Shown here: positions 18,980 through 27,699 of the stretch, in pieces
How the letters are laid out: the number at the start of each line of letters is the position of its first letter
How positions within the stretch are numbered: position 1 is the first letter of the stretch
NCBI RefSeq assembly: GCF_012563545.1
Contig: NZ_CP050804.1
Span: forward strand, 1,550,001 to 1,614,000
DNA from: Arcanobacterium buesumense
GTDB taxonomy: Bacteria > Actinomycetota > Actinomycetes > Actinomycetales > Actinomycetaceae
Direction: 5' to 3'
DNA: 64,000 nt
The notes under the pieces: generated by a model
Database searches by the model: none
Told to the model about the DNA's origin: nothing
What the model saw: the letters and a program-made list of their open reading frames with translations, nothing else
Program-made: the position numbers and the translations under genes

Positions 18980-19474
18980 ATGGCAGATTCATCATTCGAC
19001 GTCGTCTCTGACTACGATTACCAGGAGGTAGATAACGCTGTAAATCAAACAGCTAAGGAGATTGGCCAGCGCTACGATTTCAAAAATGTCGGCGCATCAA
19101 TCACCCTCAAAGGCGAAACAATTACTATGATTGCCAACACCCCCGAACGTGTTCTAGCAATCTGGGATGTTTTGCAATCAAAGCTCATCCGGCGTGGACT
19201 TTCACTAAAACAAGTCGATGTTGGCGAAGGCGAACCAAAGGCTTCCGGCAAGGAGTATCACCTCCTCGGCACGCTTAAAAAAGGCATTGACCAAGTCAAC
19301 GCAAAGAAGATCACAAAATTGATCCGTGACGAAGGGCCAAAATCCGTTAAAGCTCAAATTCAGGGAGATGAAGTTCGTGTTTCATCGAAATCACGCGATG
19401 ATCTCCAAGCTGTTATCGCGCTTCTCAAAGGCGGAAAGTTCGATGTAGCACTCCAGTTCGTCAACTACCGCTAA
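18980..19474 (+). CDS. yajQ: YajQ family cyclic-nucleotide-binding protein
   Basis: 164 aa, full length for the YajQ (UPF0234) family. It starts with the signature [20 protein letters not shown] and has the [15 protein letters not shown] segment; later [28 protein letters not shown]. Members fold as two RRM-like domains, bind nucleotides, and in some bacteria bind cyclic di-GMP to act on transcription; which applies here is unknown. TAAGGAG ribosome site 6 bases before the ATG. It stands alone, divergent from the tRNA-Tyr gene. Confidence 0.95.
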   Translation: MADSSFDVVSDYDYQEVDNAVNQTAKEIGQRYDFKNVGASITLKGETITMIANTPERVLAIWDVLQSKLIRRGLSLKQVDVGEGEPKASGKEYHLLGTLKKGIDQVNAKKITKLIRDEGPKSVKAQIQGDEVRVSSKSRDDLQAVIALLKGGKFDVALQFVNYR

Positions 19475-19492
19475 TCGCACCTACTTCATGCC

Positions 19493-19527
19493 AGTGGGGC
19501 CCGCAGATGCTATCTGCGGGCCCCACT
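19493..19527. terminator. Bidirectional terminator between yajQ and fprA
   Basis: Perfect 16-bp stem (19493-19508 with 19512-19527, core GGGGCCCGCAGAT), 3-base loop, placed between two convergent genes, 18 bases after yajQ and 7 before the end of fprA. Confidence 0.8.
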
Positions 19528-19534
19528 GTGACAC

Positions 19535-20920
19535 TTAGTAAAGTTTCCCGTCGTGTTCTTCACCGCGCGAAACAGCTGTCATCGTCTCGCGCTCAACAAC
19601 CTTTATTCTTTCCCGCCCAGCAGCTTGGCCTAACGACTTTTCGAAGTCTTCTAGATGGTGCCAACCTTCCCAATCGGTGTACCGGACACCGCGCTCATCG
19701 AGCACTGCCTTGGTAGCTTCCCAACCGACGTTTTCAGTGGAGGCATGTAACTTTCCGGCTTTATAATCATCAATCAAATGACCAATTGTTTCTTGCGCAT
19801 CTGATTTGGTAGAACCAATCAAACCAACCGGACCACGCTTAATCCAGCCAGTAGCATACATGCCAGTCACAACATTCCCTTCATTATCCGTCACTCGTCC
19901 ACCTTCATTCGGAACAACACAACGACGGTCATCAAATGGCGCCCCTGGAATTGGTGAGGAGGCATAACCAATCGCCCGATATACGGCCTGAACTGGGTAA
20001 TCAATATATTCGCCAGTCCCCTTCACAGACTGATCTCCTTGAAGTTCCATCCGCTCCATACGGATACCTTCAACGTGATCTTCACCCAGAATTTCAACCG
20101 GGGCTTGCAGCATGTGGATATGGATACGGCGTGAAGCTGTTAAATCTTCAGGCTCTTGGAAGGCGTAGTTTGTGAGCTGATCAACTACCTGCCGCGTCAT
20201 CTTTGACTCATCCATCGCTTTTTCTGAGCCAGCGTCATAGTCAAAATCGTCCGGATAAACCACAATATCAACATCAGGAACGTGCCCAAGCTCACGTAAT
20301 TCCATCGGGGTGAACTTCACCTGTGCCGGACCGCGGCGGCCAAAAACATGAACATCAGTAATTGGCGATTGCCGCAACCCTTGTTCCACATTTTCTGGGA
20401 TCTCAGTGCTCATCAAATCATCTGGATGTTTCGCCAGAATACGTGCAACGTCCAGTGCAACATTACCCACACCAAGCACTGCAACTTCTTTTGCTTCTAG
20501 CGGCCAGGTACGAGGTACATCCGGGTGCCCGTCATACCAGTAAACAAATTCGGAAGCGCCATAAACTTCCGGAAGATCGCCACCAGAAATATCAAATGGT
20601 CGATCACGATCTGCACCAGTTGCCAATAAGACCGCGTCATAGTGCTCATGTAGCTCGTCGAATGTGATGTCTTTACCAATTTCTACGTTACCAACAAGTC
20701 GAATATCGCCACGCTGGAGCACATTGTACAACGCAGTAATAATCGCTTTAATCCGCGGATGGTCAGGCGCCACACCATAGCGAACAAGACCATAGGGGGC
20801 AGGAAGCTTTTCGTACAGATCGACCTGCACGTCCAGATCCGACTTCGATAGAATATCTGATGCGTAAATGCCAGCTGGGCCAGCACCGATCACCGCTACT
20901 TGGAGTGGACGTTGAGTCAC
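19535..20920 (-). CDS. fprA: Ferredoxin/flavodoxin-NADP reductase, adrenodoxin-reductase type
   Basis: 461-aa flavoprotein that moves electrons between NADPH and ferredoxin. It has the FAD Rossmann motif VIGAGPAGIYASDIL at the N-terminus, GLVRYGVAPDHPRIKAI (glutathione-reductase-like adrenodoxin reductase signature), the NADP motif VLGVGNVALDVARIL, and a C-terminal FAD site near GRVTDNEGNVVTGMYATGWIKRGPVGLIGS. This is the FprA type of mycobacteria. Start GTG with an AAAGAGG site. A likely partner is the FdxA ferredoxin at 42,998-43,321, which is an inference. Alone between two terminators. Confidence 0.93.
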   Translation of the reverse strand: MTQRPLQVAVIGAGPAGIYASDILSKSDLDVQVDLYEKLPAPYGLVRYGVAPDHPRIKAIITALYNVLQRGDIRLVGNVEIGKDITFDELHEHYDAVLLATGADRDRPFDISGGDLPEVYGASEFVYWYDGHPDVPRTWPLEAKEVAVLGVGNVALDVARILAKHPDDLMSTEIPENVEQGLRQSPITDVHVFGRRGPAQVKFTPMELRELGHVPDVDIVVYPDDFDYDAGSEKAMDESKMTRQVVDQLTNYAFQEPEDLTASRRIHIHMLQAPVEILGEDHVEGIRMERMELQGDQSVKGTGEYIDYPVQAVYRAIGYASSPIPGAPFDDRRCVVPNEGGRVTDNEGNVVTGMYATGWIKRGPVGLIGSTKSDAQETIGHLIDDYKAGKLHASTENVGWEATKAVLDERGVRYTDWEGWHHLEDFEKSLGQAAGRERIKVVERETMTAVSRGEEHDGKLY

Positions 20921-21035
20921 GATTACCTCTTTCAGCCGCCCAAGACGGCCTCGACATTATTTGGAAGAAACCACACACAATACTAACGGACGATTACTCA
21001 ACAGATAAATAGCGGGTGAGGATATCAACACATAA

Positions 21036-21069
21036 ATGAGGCACGTAACATCGTAGCTACGTGCCTCAT
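21036..21069 (-). terminator. Terminator after hpf
   Basis: Perfect 12-bp stem ATGAGGCACGTA/TACGTGCCTCAT (21036-21047 with 21058-21069), 10-base loop, 26 bases after the hpf stop, followed on the minus strand by TTTATGTGTT. Confidence 0.75.
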
Positions 21070-21094
21070 ACGTATGAGAACTTGTTATTCTAGG

Positions 21095-21769
21095 TTATTC
21101 GGTTTCCCCAGGGCCATGATCGATAGTCTTAGCATCGAGACGGATCACTCCATACGTCCACCCACGACGGCGATATGCTGCACATGGCTGGGAGGTTTCT
21201 TCGTCAATAAACAAGTAGAACGGGTGGCCAACAAGTTCCATTTCGTCTACTGCTTGTTCAACTGACATTGGCTTTGCTTCGTAGAGCTTTTGGCGAACAA
21301 TAACCGGCGAATCTCCAACTTGAGTTTCTACAGTTTCCCCAACGACAGTGGGGCGAGTTGGCGTTTGTGTAGGCGCTTCTTCGCGCTCTTGAGAAGACGT
21401 CACTTCCGCGAGCAATTGATCAACATTGAGTTCACCAGCATCAACATCTTTAACAACATGGTGCTTACGGTCCTTCATTCGCTCACTCTTGCGGCGTAGT
21501 CGTTCAAACAACTTTTGTGCCGCCAGATCAACTGCAGCATACCGATCTGAGGTAGCTGCTTCAGCACGAACCACTGGTCCTTTATCTCGAACGGTGATTT
21601 CGATACGTTCAGAGATTTCCGCCTGCGCCGGATTCGGCTCATGAGTTACTTCAACTTCAACGCGTTGGGCACGTGGTGCAAACTGTTCAATCTTTGCCAG
21701 TTTTTCTTCCACAAACTCACGGAAGTTGTCACTAACTTCGGCATTGCGACCTTTAACTACGAATTCCAC
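21095..21769 (-). CDS. hpf: Ribosome hibernation promoting factor, long form
   Basis: 224 aa. The N-terminal domain (about 1-105; VEFVVKGRNAEVSDNFREFVEEKL) sits in the 30S decoding centre; a variable linker follows; the C-terminal domain (about 165-220; PMSVEQAVDEMELVGHPFYLFIDEET and YGVIRLD) dimerises ribosomes into 100S particles. This long form is normal for actinobacteria and Firmicutes. The GTG at 21769 has an AAGGAG site 6 bases away; the open frame continues 12 codons upstream but lacks one. In mycobacteria the gene also follows lpqB and the ComF-like gene. It has its own promoter here. Confidence 0.95.
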   Translation of the reverse strand: MEFVVKGRNAEVSDNFREFVEEKLAKIEQFAPRAQRVEVEVTHEPNPAQAEISERIEITVRDKGPVVRAEAATSDRYAAVDLAAQKLFERLRRKSERMKDRKHHVVKDVDAGELNVDQLLAEVTSSQEREEAPTQTPTRPTVVGETVETQVGDSPVIVRQKLYEAKPMSVEQAVDEMELVGHPFYLFIDEETSQPCAAYRRRGWTYGVIRLDAKTIDHGPGETE

Positions 21770-21921
21770 GATGATCTCCTTGGGTCGTGAGGGTAGTATC
21801 ACCATAGATACTACGTTGAGGGACTACACTCGCTTAACGCGAGAAAAACACTCATCACCTACTTTCACAGCTATTGCACGACATCATAACGATGAACGTA
21901 ACTTCATAGCTTCCACTACTA

Positions 21922-21950
21922 AGTATAGTGCTTCATGTCACAAAAGTGAA
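21922..21950 (-). promoter_or_regulatory. Candidate promoter of hpf
   Basis: Minus strand TTCACT (21945-21950, 4 of 6), 17-bp spacer, TATACT (21922-21927, 5 of 6). Leader of about 145 bases. The -35 overlaps a small palindrome TCACAAAAGTGA (21938-21949), and an 8-bp inverted repeat (21793-21800 with 21807-21814) lies in the leader just before the ribosome site. Confidence 0.5.
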
Positions 21951-22003
21951 CTGTAAGACCCTCCTCATCAGCATATTCAGCGGTGAGCATACTTCCCGCA
22001 TAT

Positions 22004-22717
22004 CTACGGACGATCCGTTACCGCCAAAACAACAGCTCCGACAACTCGCCCACCAGCCTGACTCACTGCCCGCTGCGCACCCAGCAGCGTCGCCCCCGTC
22101 GTCAGCACATCGTCAACCAAAATAACGTCATATCCCGAAAAACTTTTTACCGCGCGCTGTGCCCGCGACTTTCGCCCACGTTCAGCCACGTTACCGCCAC
22201 CACGCCGGCTTTTCTTCGCCCGCAAGGCGTCAACAAAATCAACTCCAATACACTGAGCAAAGCTCCGCCCAATCACCCCGGCGACGAATCTACCGGCACG
22301 CCGGCGCGAGTTATGTGAAGCCACCGGAACAACCACGACATTAGGCCACTGCGCCGCTGGAAATGCATCCTCAATCTGCAAGTCACCAACAATATCTGCT
22401 ACCAGTTGCGCAAAAGCCGCATCTACCCGGCAATCGTTCATGTTCTTCCAACGCACCAGAGCTGAGGCGACTGAACCGCTATACCATGCGCGTGCCCACA
22501 CCGGAAAAATGCTCAAGTCATCACCTTGATCGTCAACAGCTAACAGATAACGCGCTCCGCTCTCGGCACGCCACCATGGGCCACGATGCCACAACCATGT
22601 ACAGGAATCACACAAACTAACGTCAGGCGTCCCGCATCCCACGCACCAGCGGGGATAAATAATATCCGCTACCTGAGCGAAGAACTGCCGAACAGCGTGG
22701 ACCACACCTACCATCAT
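22004..22717 (-). CDS. ComF family phosphoribosyltransferase-like protein
   Basis: 237 aa. It has an N-terminal zinc-finger with C25/C28/C36/C39 (CVGCG and CDSC), then a type I phosphoribosyltransferase fold with the PRPP-binding loop VILVDDVLTTGATL close to the C-terminus. Homologues (ComF/GntX) take part in DNA uptake in competent bacteria, but most actinobacterial copies have no proven function. No competence genes are in the window. It starts 3 bases after the lpqB stop, so it is the last gene of the mtrA-mtrB-lpqB operon, as in mycobacteria. The ribosome site is weak, which suggests translational coupling. Confidence 0.9.
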   Translation of the reverse strand: MMVGVVHAVRQFFAQVADIIYPRWCVGCGTPDVSLCDSCTWLWHRGPWWRAESGARYLLAVDDQGDDLSIFPVWARAWYSGSVASALVRWKNMNDCRVDAAFAQLVADIVGDLQIEDAFPAAQWPNVVVVPVASHNSRRRAGRFVAGVIGRSFAQCIGVDFVDALRAKKSRRGGGNVAERGRKSRAQRAVKSFSGYDVILVDDVLTTGATLLGAQRAVSQAGGRVVGAVVLAVTDRP

Positions 22718-22720
22718 CGT

Positions 22721-24397
22721 TCACCCAGGAAATGTTGGTGCTATAGCATTCTCTAAAATCCGACGCCAACCACCAGCATCATAGGCATAGACATCATTAG
22801 CCGCAGTATGTAACACGATCGAATCATCATTGCGGCCGGCCGTCACACTCGTCATATCTTCGAGCGAAGACATAACCGAAATGCTTTCTCCCAAGGGCAC
22901 CGAATACAAAGCATTCATCGACGAGGTTTGGCTCTTCCCAATAACCACTAATCGGGAATCTGACACCCACGCCACATCCGTCATTTCACTCAGACGCTGC
23001 CCAACGCGAATTGGTTCAGATAGCGACTGCGGAACCCCAGCTCCATCACGCACAATACCGGCAACTAGAGCCTGAGAAACTCCTTCATGCTCAGCGAGCA
23101 TCACAATCCGCCCGCCCTCACGTGATACTGCAAGTGAGCGAATCTTATAACCATCAAGCCACGTTGCTTCTACCCGCGCCCGTTGGCCAGAAGACATATC
23201 AATTGCGGTCAACTGCTGATCTGGCGAACGCTCAGCAGTCCACACAAAACGATGACGATCAATCGATGGGGAGACTAATTCTTGCCCAGATAACAATTCT
23301 ATTGGCACCCCAGCTGCATCTATCCGATAGATTGTTTGCCCACCTTGTCCCAAAGCCACAAAATCGGCTAATTTCTCACCATAAGGTGTGGCTAGATCAG
23401 ACAGATCTAAGCTGGCTAAACCCTCCGAGTTCGGCACAAAATGTAGGCCATCATCTTTAACAACTGCAGGCTTGCCATCGGATAGAACAAGCATTTCCGA
23501 TCCAGAATATGGATAGCTTGGAATATCAGCAATATTTTCACTTTCGAGCAAAGCTCCGTTAGCTAACAGCTCCACACCGGAAACTCCAGCTAGCGACGTG
23601 AAAGTTTTCATGAATTGGGTGTACAAAATATTGCGAGCCCGCGCCGGTAATTCTGCTACATCACTACTCAAATCAATTCGCGCAACACCCCCGTCAACGT
23701 TCACTACCGGATTAGTTAACGTTGTCCCAGCCGGCAAAATCGTTGTCACTGACCCCGCTAACCATTGCGGCGGCCCATCGACAATTCCGCGCGCTGCCGC
23801 AGAAACCACTTGAGAACGAGGGTACCATCGCACATCTGTGACGAATGCACTTTGATCTTGGATTGGGAAATAAAGCGCAGTACGCACAAAAAGTGTTTGG
23901 AATAACGAATCTGGCATTGTTACCCCGTCAGGGACGACGGCGATCCGCCACTCCCCCGACTTTTCGCGCACCAGTGAAAACTCGCTTGACAGGGTGGAAT
24001 CTGCTGTTGCGGACGTATAACGACCCGTTGAGTCGACAATTCCACTCGCACCTACACTTACTCGGTATGCTCCCGAACGAGTTTGACTCACTTGCTGATT
24101 TTGTGAATCCGGATAGATACGTACCTGAGTTGTCGGATTCCAAACTTTAGCAGCGCCTGCGGTCAAATATTGACGCGCGACGACGAAATTATCCGAAAAC
24201 CCAGCAGAAGAAGCTCGCATGAACCCTACAACAATATCTTCTGGTTCGGCATCTTCAGCTGGTCCTTGCGGATCCAGTACGATACCACCACTGGTTTGTT
24301 GCGAACGCTCCACAGCCTGCGGCAACCCTGACATCGGAATGCGTGCACACCCGCTTATCAATACGAAACACACAATCGCAGCAAGTATCTTTTTCAT
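22721..24397 (-). CDS. lpqB: Lipoprotein LpqB
   Basis: 558 aa. The signal peptide MKKILAAIVCFVLISGC ends in the lipobox cysteine C17. A GerMN-like domain follows at about 190-300 (TTILPAGTTLTNPVVNVDGG and FMKTFTSLAGVSGVELL) and then a beta-propeller-like C-terminal part (about 310-550). In mycobacteria LpqB binds the extracytoplasmic part of MtrB and tunes MtrAB signalling, cell division and envelope. Its ATG overlaps the mtrB stop by 4 bases, so the three genes are translationally coupled. Confidence 0.93.
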   Translation of the reverse strand: MKKILAAIVCFVLISGCARIPMSGLPQAVERSQQTSGGIVLDPQGPAEDAEPEDIVVGFMRASSAGFSDNFVVARQYLTAGAAKVWNPTTQVRIYPDSQNQQVSQTRSGAYRVSVGASGIVDSTGRYTSATADSTLSSEFSLVREKSGEWRIAVVPDGVTMPDSLFQTLFVRTALYFPIQDQSAFVTDVRWYPRSQVVSAAARGIVDGPPQWLAGSVTTILPAGTTLTNPVVNVDGGVARIDLSSDVAELPARARNILYTQFMKTFTSLAGVSGVELLANGALLESENIADIPSYPYSGSEMLVLSDGKPAVVKDDGLHFVPNSEGLASLDLSDLATPYGEKLADFVALGQGGQTIYRIDAAGVPIELLSGQELVSPSIDRHRFVWTAERSPDQQLTAIDMSSGQRARVEATWLDGYKIRSLAVSREGGRIVMLAEHEGVSQALVAGIVRDGAGVPQSLSEPIRVGQRLSEMTDVAWVSDSRLVVIGKSQTSSMNALYSVPLGESISVMSSLEDMTSVTAGRNDDSIVLHTAANDVYAYDAGGWRRILENAIAPTFPG

Positions 24398-26037
24398 TCT
24401 TCCTCCACGCCTTGTGCGATCGGCATTGGGTAGGGTTCCGGAACTTCTAGCGGTAAGGGCCGAGTGAAATCATGACCAGGCAAGCGAGGAATGGTTAAGA
24501 GAAAAGTTGATCCTACGCCCAGCTCACCGATGGCCTCGAGAGTGCCACCGTGAATCAACGCATCCTCTTTTGCAATCGTTAACCCAAGACCTGTTCCCCC
24601 AGATTTGCGTACACGTGATGAATCTGCCCGCCAAAAACGGTCAAAAACGTGAGCTGCATGATCTTCAGATAACCCAACACCGTTATCTTGCACTCGTACA
24701 GCCACAGCGTCCCGCCCGCCAACAACAGACACCTTGACCGGTTTACCTTCCGCATGTTCTAGGGCATTCACCACCAAATTACGGATAACGCGCTCAATAC
24801 GCCGAGGTTCTACTTGTGCATGTGTATCTCCGGCTATGTCTAAACGCACAATCACCCCGTTATCCACCGCTAACGGATCAGCCATTTCAATAACATTGCG
24901 GGCAATATCAGCAATATTCTCATCTTGTGCTGCCAAAGCCATTCCGCCCGCATCATAGCGCGAAATCTCAAGCAAATCAGAAAGCATCGCATCTAAATTA
25001 CGCAACTGAGTATGCTGCAATTCTGCACTGCGCTTTAACGCAGGCGGCAAATCCTCACGCTTATCGTAAATAAGCTGACCAGCCATACGAATTGTTGTCA
25101 CTGGGGAACGCAGTTCATGCGAAACTGCTGAAACGAAATTCGTTTGCACCGCTGACATTCGCTGCATCTTAGTAAACTGCTCTTCGAGGGAAGAAGCCAT
25201 CGTATTAAACGACTCGCCAAGTTGTGCTAATTCATCTGATCCATAGACCGTCATCCGGGAATCAAATTCACCCTCAGTCAACTTTCGTGCATTGGCTGCT
25301 GCCGCCCGGATAGGCCGCAAAATAAAACGCACCATCAACCATGCCACAATAACGATTAATGCCAGCAAACCAACCATACTCAACGATAGCGCCCGCATTG
25401 TCGCATTCAATAAATCCTGCTGATTTTTCAACGAAAAAACAGCGTACAATTCATAGTCACCCGAACCAGGAATCGTGATCTGCTTACCCACGATAATCCC
25501 TGGAATATCATCATTTTTAGCTGAACTAATCGCTACCGACTGCCAACTCAAATCCGCATCACTACGTACAATTTCTCGCAACTGTGGCGTCACCAAAGAA
25601 CGCACCCGCGTCGTCGTCGCTGTCTCTGGCTCCAAAATCGGCGTCCCCGTAAATTCTTGATCTGGGGAACGCAACAACACACCACCCAAAAGCTCACGAG
25701 CCGGATCATATAGCGAAGCCACTAATTCCAAAGCAACCCGCTGAGACTGCGCCGTCGTTGGGGAGACCGCAACTGAAAAACGTTCCTGAGCTAACTGGGT
25801 ATCGGTCGCAAAACGTTCGATATCAACTGCAACCGTTCGATCAAAAACCGCATTTTTCACTTGGGATGTAATCAACGTACCGGTTAAGGCAATACCCACC
25901 AAGGACACACACGCGATAACCGTGATCGTCCGAATTGCCAAGGACGAACGCCACCGCAAACGATAACGGGTAATAACCTGTTCAATTCGGTCAAAAAAAC
26001 TCTGCTTGCGTGATTCCGTCGCAACCACGCGAGTCAT
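24394..26037 (-). CDS. mtrB: Sensor histidine kinase MtrB
   Basis: 547 aa. TM1 is at about 35-55, an extracytoplasmic domain runs to about 215, TM2 to about 240, then a HAMP domain (LRPIRAAAANARKLTEGEFDS) and HisKA with the phospho-acceptor H307 in FVSAVSHELRSPVTTIRM. The ATPase domain has the N-box VIRNLVVNALEHAEG, G1 VQDNGVGLSEDH and GGTGLGLTIAKE. MtrB phosphorylates MtrA and controls cell-wall hydrolases, division and osmotic response in actinobacteria. It overlaps mtrA and lpqB by 4 bases each. Confidence 0.96.
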   Translation of the reverse strand: MTRVVATESRKQSFFDRIEQVITRYRLRWRSSLAIRTITVIACVSLVGIALTGTLITSQVKNAVFDRTVAVDIERFATDTQLAQERFSVAVSPTTAQSQRVALELVASLYDPARELLGGVLLRSPDQEFTGTPILEPETATTTRVRSLVTPQLREIVRSDADLSWQSVAISSAKNDDIPGIIVGKQITIPGSGDYELYAVFSLKNQQDLLNATMRALSLSMVGLLALIVIVAWLMVRFILRPIRAAAANARKLTEGEFDSRMTVYGSDELAQLGESFNTMASSLEEQFTKMQRMSAVQTNFVSAVSHELRSPVTTIRMAGQLIYDKREDLPPALKRSAELQHTQLRNLDAMLSDLLEISRYDAGGMALAAQDENIADIARNVIEMADPLAVDNGVIVRLDIAGDTHAQVEPRRIERVIRNLVVNALEHAEGKPVKVSVVGGRDAVAVRVQDNGVGLSEDHAAHVFDRFWRADSSRVRKSGGTGLGLTIAKEDALIHGGTLEAIGELGVGSTFLLTIPRLPGHDFTRPLPLEVPEPYPMPIAQGVEEE

Positions 26038-26708
26038 TCCTTAGCAGAACCTGCCCGATATCCCACACCGCGCACAGTCAGGACAACATCGGGATTTTCT
26101 GGATCACGCTCCACCTTAGCGCGCAACCGTTGAATATGAACGTTAACCAACCGGGTATCCGCAGAATGGCGGTATCCCCACACTTGTTCCAAGAGTTCTT
26201 CACGAGAAAAAACCTGATACGGTTTGCGCGCTAACACGGTCAGTAAATCAAATTCCAGCGGTGTTAAATGCAAAATTTGCTCACCACGTTTAACTTCATG
26301 AGCCTTAAGATCAATAGTTAAATCAGCAACCCGTAAGGTTTCCACTTCATTTTCCTGCCGGCGCAAACGCACCTTCACTCGTGCGAGTAACACCGAATTT
26401 TCAAAGGGCTTCGTCACGTAATCGTCAGCCCCAGCTTCTAGCCCAGCAATCACATCAACAGAGTCAGTTTTGGCACTCATCATAATAATGGGCACATCAG
26501 ACTCTTCACGCAATTGACGGCACACCGAAACTCCATCGAGGCCTGGCAACATAACGTCTAACAAAACTAAATCTGGATGCTCGGCACGAAACAACGGCAA
26601 AACATGAGAGCCGTTAGCACATACCGACACCTCATACCCTTCGGACTCCAGCAGAATGGCCACCATCTCGGAAATGCCCGGATCATCGTCAACAACTAAG
26701 ATACGCAT
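26034..26708 (-). CDS. mtrA: DNA-binding response regulator MtrA
   Basis: 224-aa OmpR-type regulator. Receiver: acidic pocket D7-D9 (VVDDDP), phospho-acceptor D51 (LLDVMLPGLDG), then MMSAKTD and DYVTKPFEN. The C-terminal winged helix shows LTPLEFDLLTVLARKPYQVFSRE, VWGYRHSADTRLVNVHIQRLRAK and the end DVVLTVRGVGYRAG. This protein is highly conserved in actinobacteria, so the name is secure. AAAGG ribosome site. It follows DUF3499 with a gap of 32 bases and may be in one transcript with it. Confidence 0.98.
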   Translation of the reverse strand: MRILVVDDDPGISEMVAILLESEGYEVSVCANGSHVLPLFRAEHPDLVLLDVMLPGLDGVSVCRQLREESDVPIIMMSAKTDSVDVIAGLEAGADDYVTKPFENSVLLARVKVRLRRQENEVETLRVADLTIDLKAHEVKRGEQILHLTPLEFDLLTVLARKPYQVFSREELLEQVWGYRHSADTRLVNVHIQRLRAKVERDPENPDVVLTVRGVGYRAGSAKE

Positions 26709-26740
26709 TGTTTTGTGCCTTTCACATTACTCGACTAGCT

Positions 26741-27211
26741 CTAGTCTACCGGAAGGTCTCGGTCAGGTTGGTCTTCAGAAACAGCTGAGAGTTCATTAGT
26801 AGGTTCGGTCTGGGCAGAATCTTGCGCACCACCATCAACAACAGTGAAATGCGGACGCGGGCGCGGACGGGGCGTGGCCGAAATATCCATCGATGTACGC
26901 CGAATCTCACGTTGGGCTGGCTGTGGCGGGGGCACATCTTTACGGGATGCTTCTCGAATAGCATCCGCGAGCGCAGTGAGATCATCAGTAGACGGGGCAA
27001 CCGGTTCAAATTCTGTTTTGAGCCGAATCATTTGCCAGCCAACTGGCACCGTTACCGTGTGGGCATGCTGGACACATAGGTCAAACGCCCCTGGCAGTGG
27101 CACGGGTGATAACGGCCCTAGGACTGCAGTTGCTTGCTTATAGTCATAGGTCATCGTGGCAACAGCTGCGTTTTTGCAGGCGCCTCGGGAACAATGTCGA
27201 ATTGGACTCAC
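26741..27211 (-). CDS. DUF3499 family protein
   Basis: 156 aa. The conserved N-terminal half has a cysteine-rich start (HCSRGACKNAAVATMTYDY), TAVLGPL and CVQHAHTVTVPVGWQMIRLK; the second half is Pro/Arg-rich and variable. The Cys and His pairs suggest a metal-binding knuckle, but no function is known for this actinobacterial family. In mycobacteria the homologue also sits close to the zincin-like gene and whiB2, as here. The GTG start has an AGGAG immediately upstream. Divergent from the next gene with only 56 bases between. Confidence 0.88.
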   Translation of the reverse strand: MSPIRHCSRGACKNAAVATMTYDYKQATAVLGPLSPVPLPGAFDLCVQHAHTVTVPVGWQMIRLKTEFEPVAPSTDDLTALADAIREASRKDVPPPQPAQREIRRTSMDISATPRPRPRPHFTVVDGGAQDSAQTEPTNELSAVSEDQPDRDLPVD

Positions 27212-27254
27212 ATCTCCTAGTCTACATCTCTCGTCTTCTTCAGTAACAGTGGCG

Positions 27255-27260
27255 TAAAAT
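27255..27260 (+). promoter_or_regulatory. -10 element of the zincin-like gene
   Basis: TAAAAT seven bases before the GTG at 27268, with no Shine-Dalgarno sequence between: a leaderless message is likely. The -35 is not recognisable. Confidence 0.4.
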
Positions 27261-27267
27261 AAGTTAT

Positions 27268-27696
27268 GTGACTACATTACCTAAACGCGATCGTGGGCGT
27301 CGCCGTGATCGACATGGTCGCGGGATGCGCGGTCCACTTGTCAGCTCGCAATCGCCAGCCTACCGGACACGTGCCCAAAAATTTGACGATATTTTAGCGT
27401 TGGAATTGGCGGCATTTCGCCGCCATCTGGGCCGCCGTTTAGACCGCTACGATTTCGCCGTTTTAGATGTTCCTGCTTCAGATCCTGCCCCGTGGGAAAA
27501 TGGGATTCCGTTAGCTCGTTTTTTACCTTTTGAGCGTCCTTCTCGAATTCTTGGCCGCTTAGTTTTTTATCGTATGCCACTGACAATAGCTGCTGACGAC
27601 GACGATGATCCACGCATGTTTATTCACAACGTGATGGTGAGCCAGATTGCCAGTGCGCTAGATATCGATCCTGCTGAGGTGGAATATCTACAATAG
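27268..27696 (+). CDS. Zincin-like metallopeptidase family protein with lost HExxH site
   Basis: 142 aa. It matches the actinobacterial branch of the minimal zincin family (PF06262): RGMRGPLVSS start, TRAQKFDDILALELAAF, FAVLDVPASD and the C-terminal helix. In catalytic members this helix reads VHEIAHHFGID; here the aligned stretch is VSQIASALDID, so all three zinc ligands and the catalytic Glu are gone. Degenerate members of this kind occur across actinobacteria, so the protein is probably a conserved non-enzymatic binder. The fold assignment is by pattern. Divergent from DUF3499. Confidence 0.75.
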   Translation: MTTLPKRDRGRRRDRHGRGMRGPLVSSQSPAYRTRAQKFDDILALELAAFRRHLGRRLDRYDFAVLDVPASDPAPWENGIPLARFLPFERPSRILGRLVFYRMPLTIAADDDDDPRMFIHNVMVSQIASALDIDPAEVEYLQ

Positions 27697-27699
27697 CTT

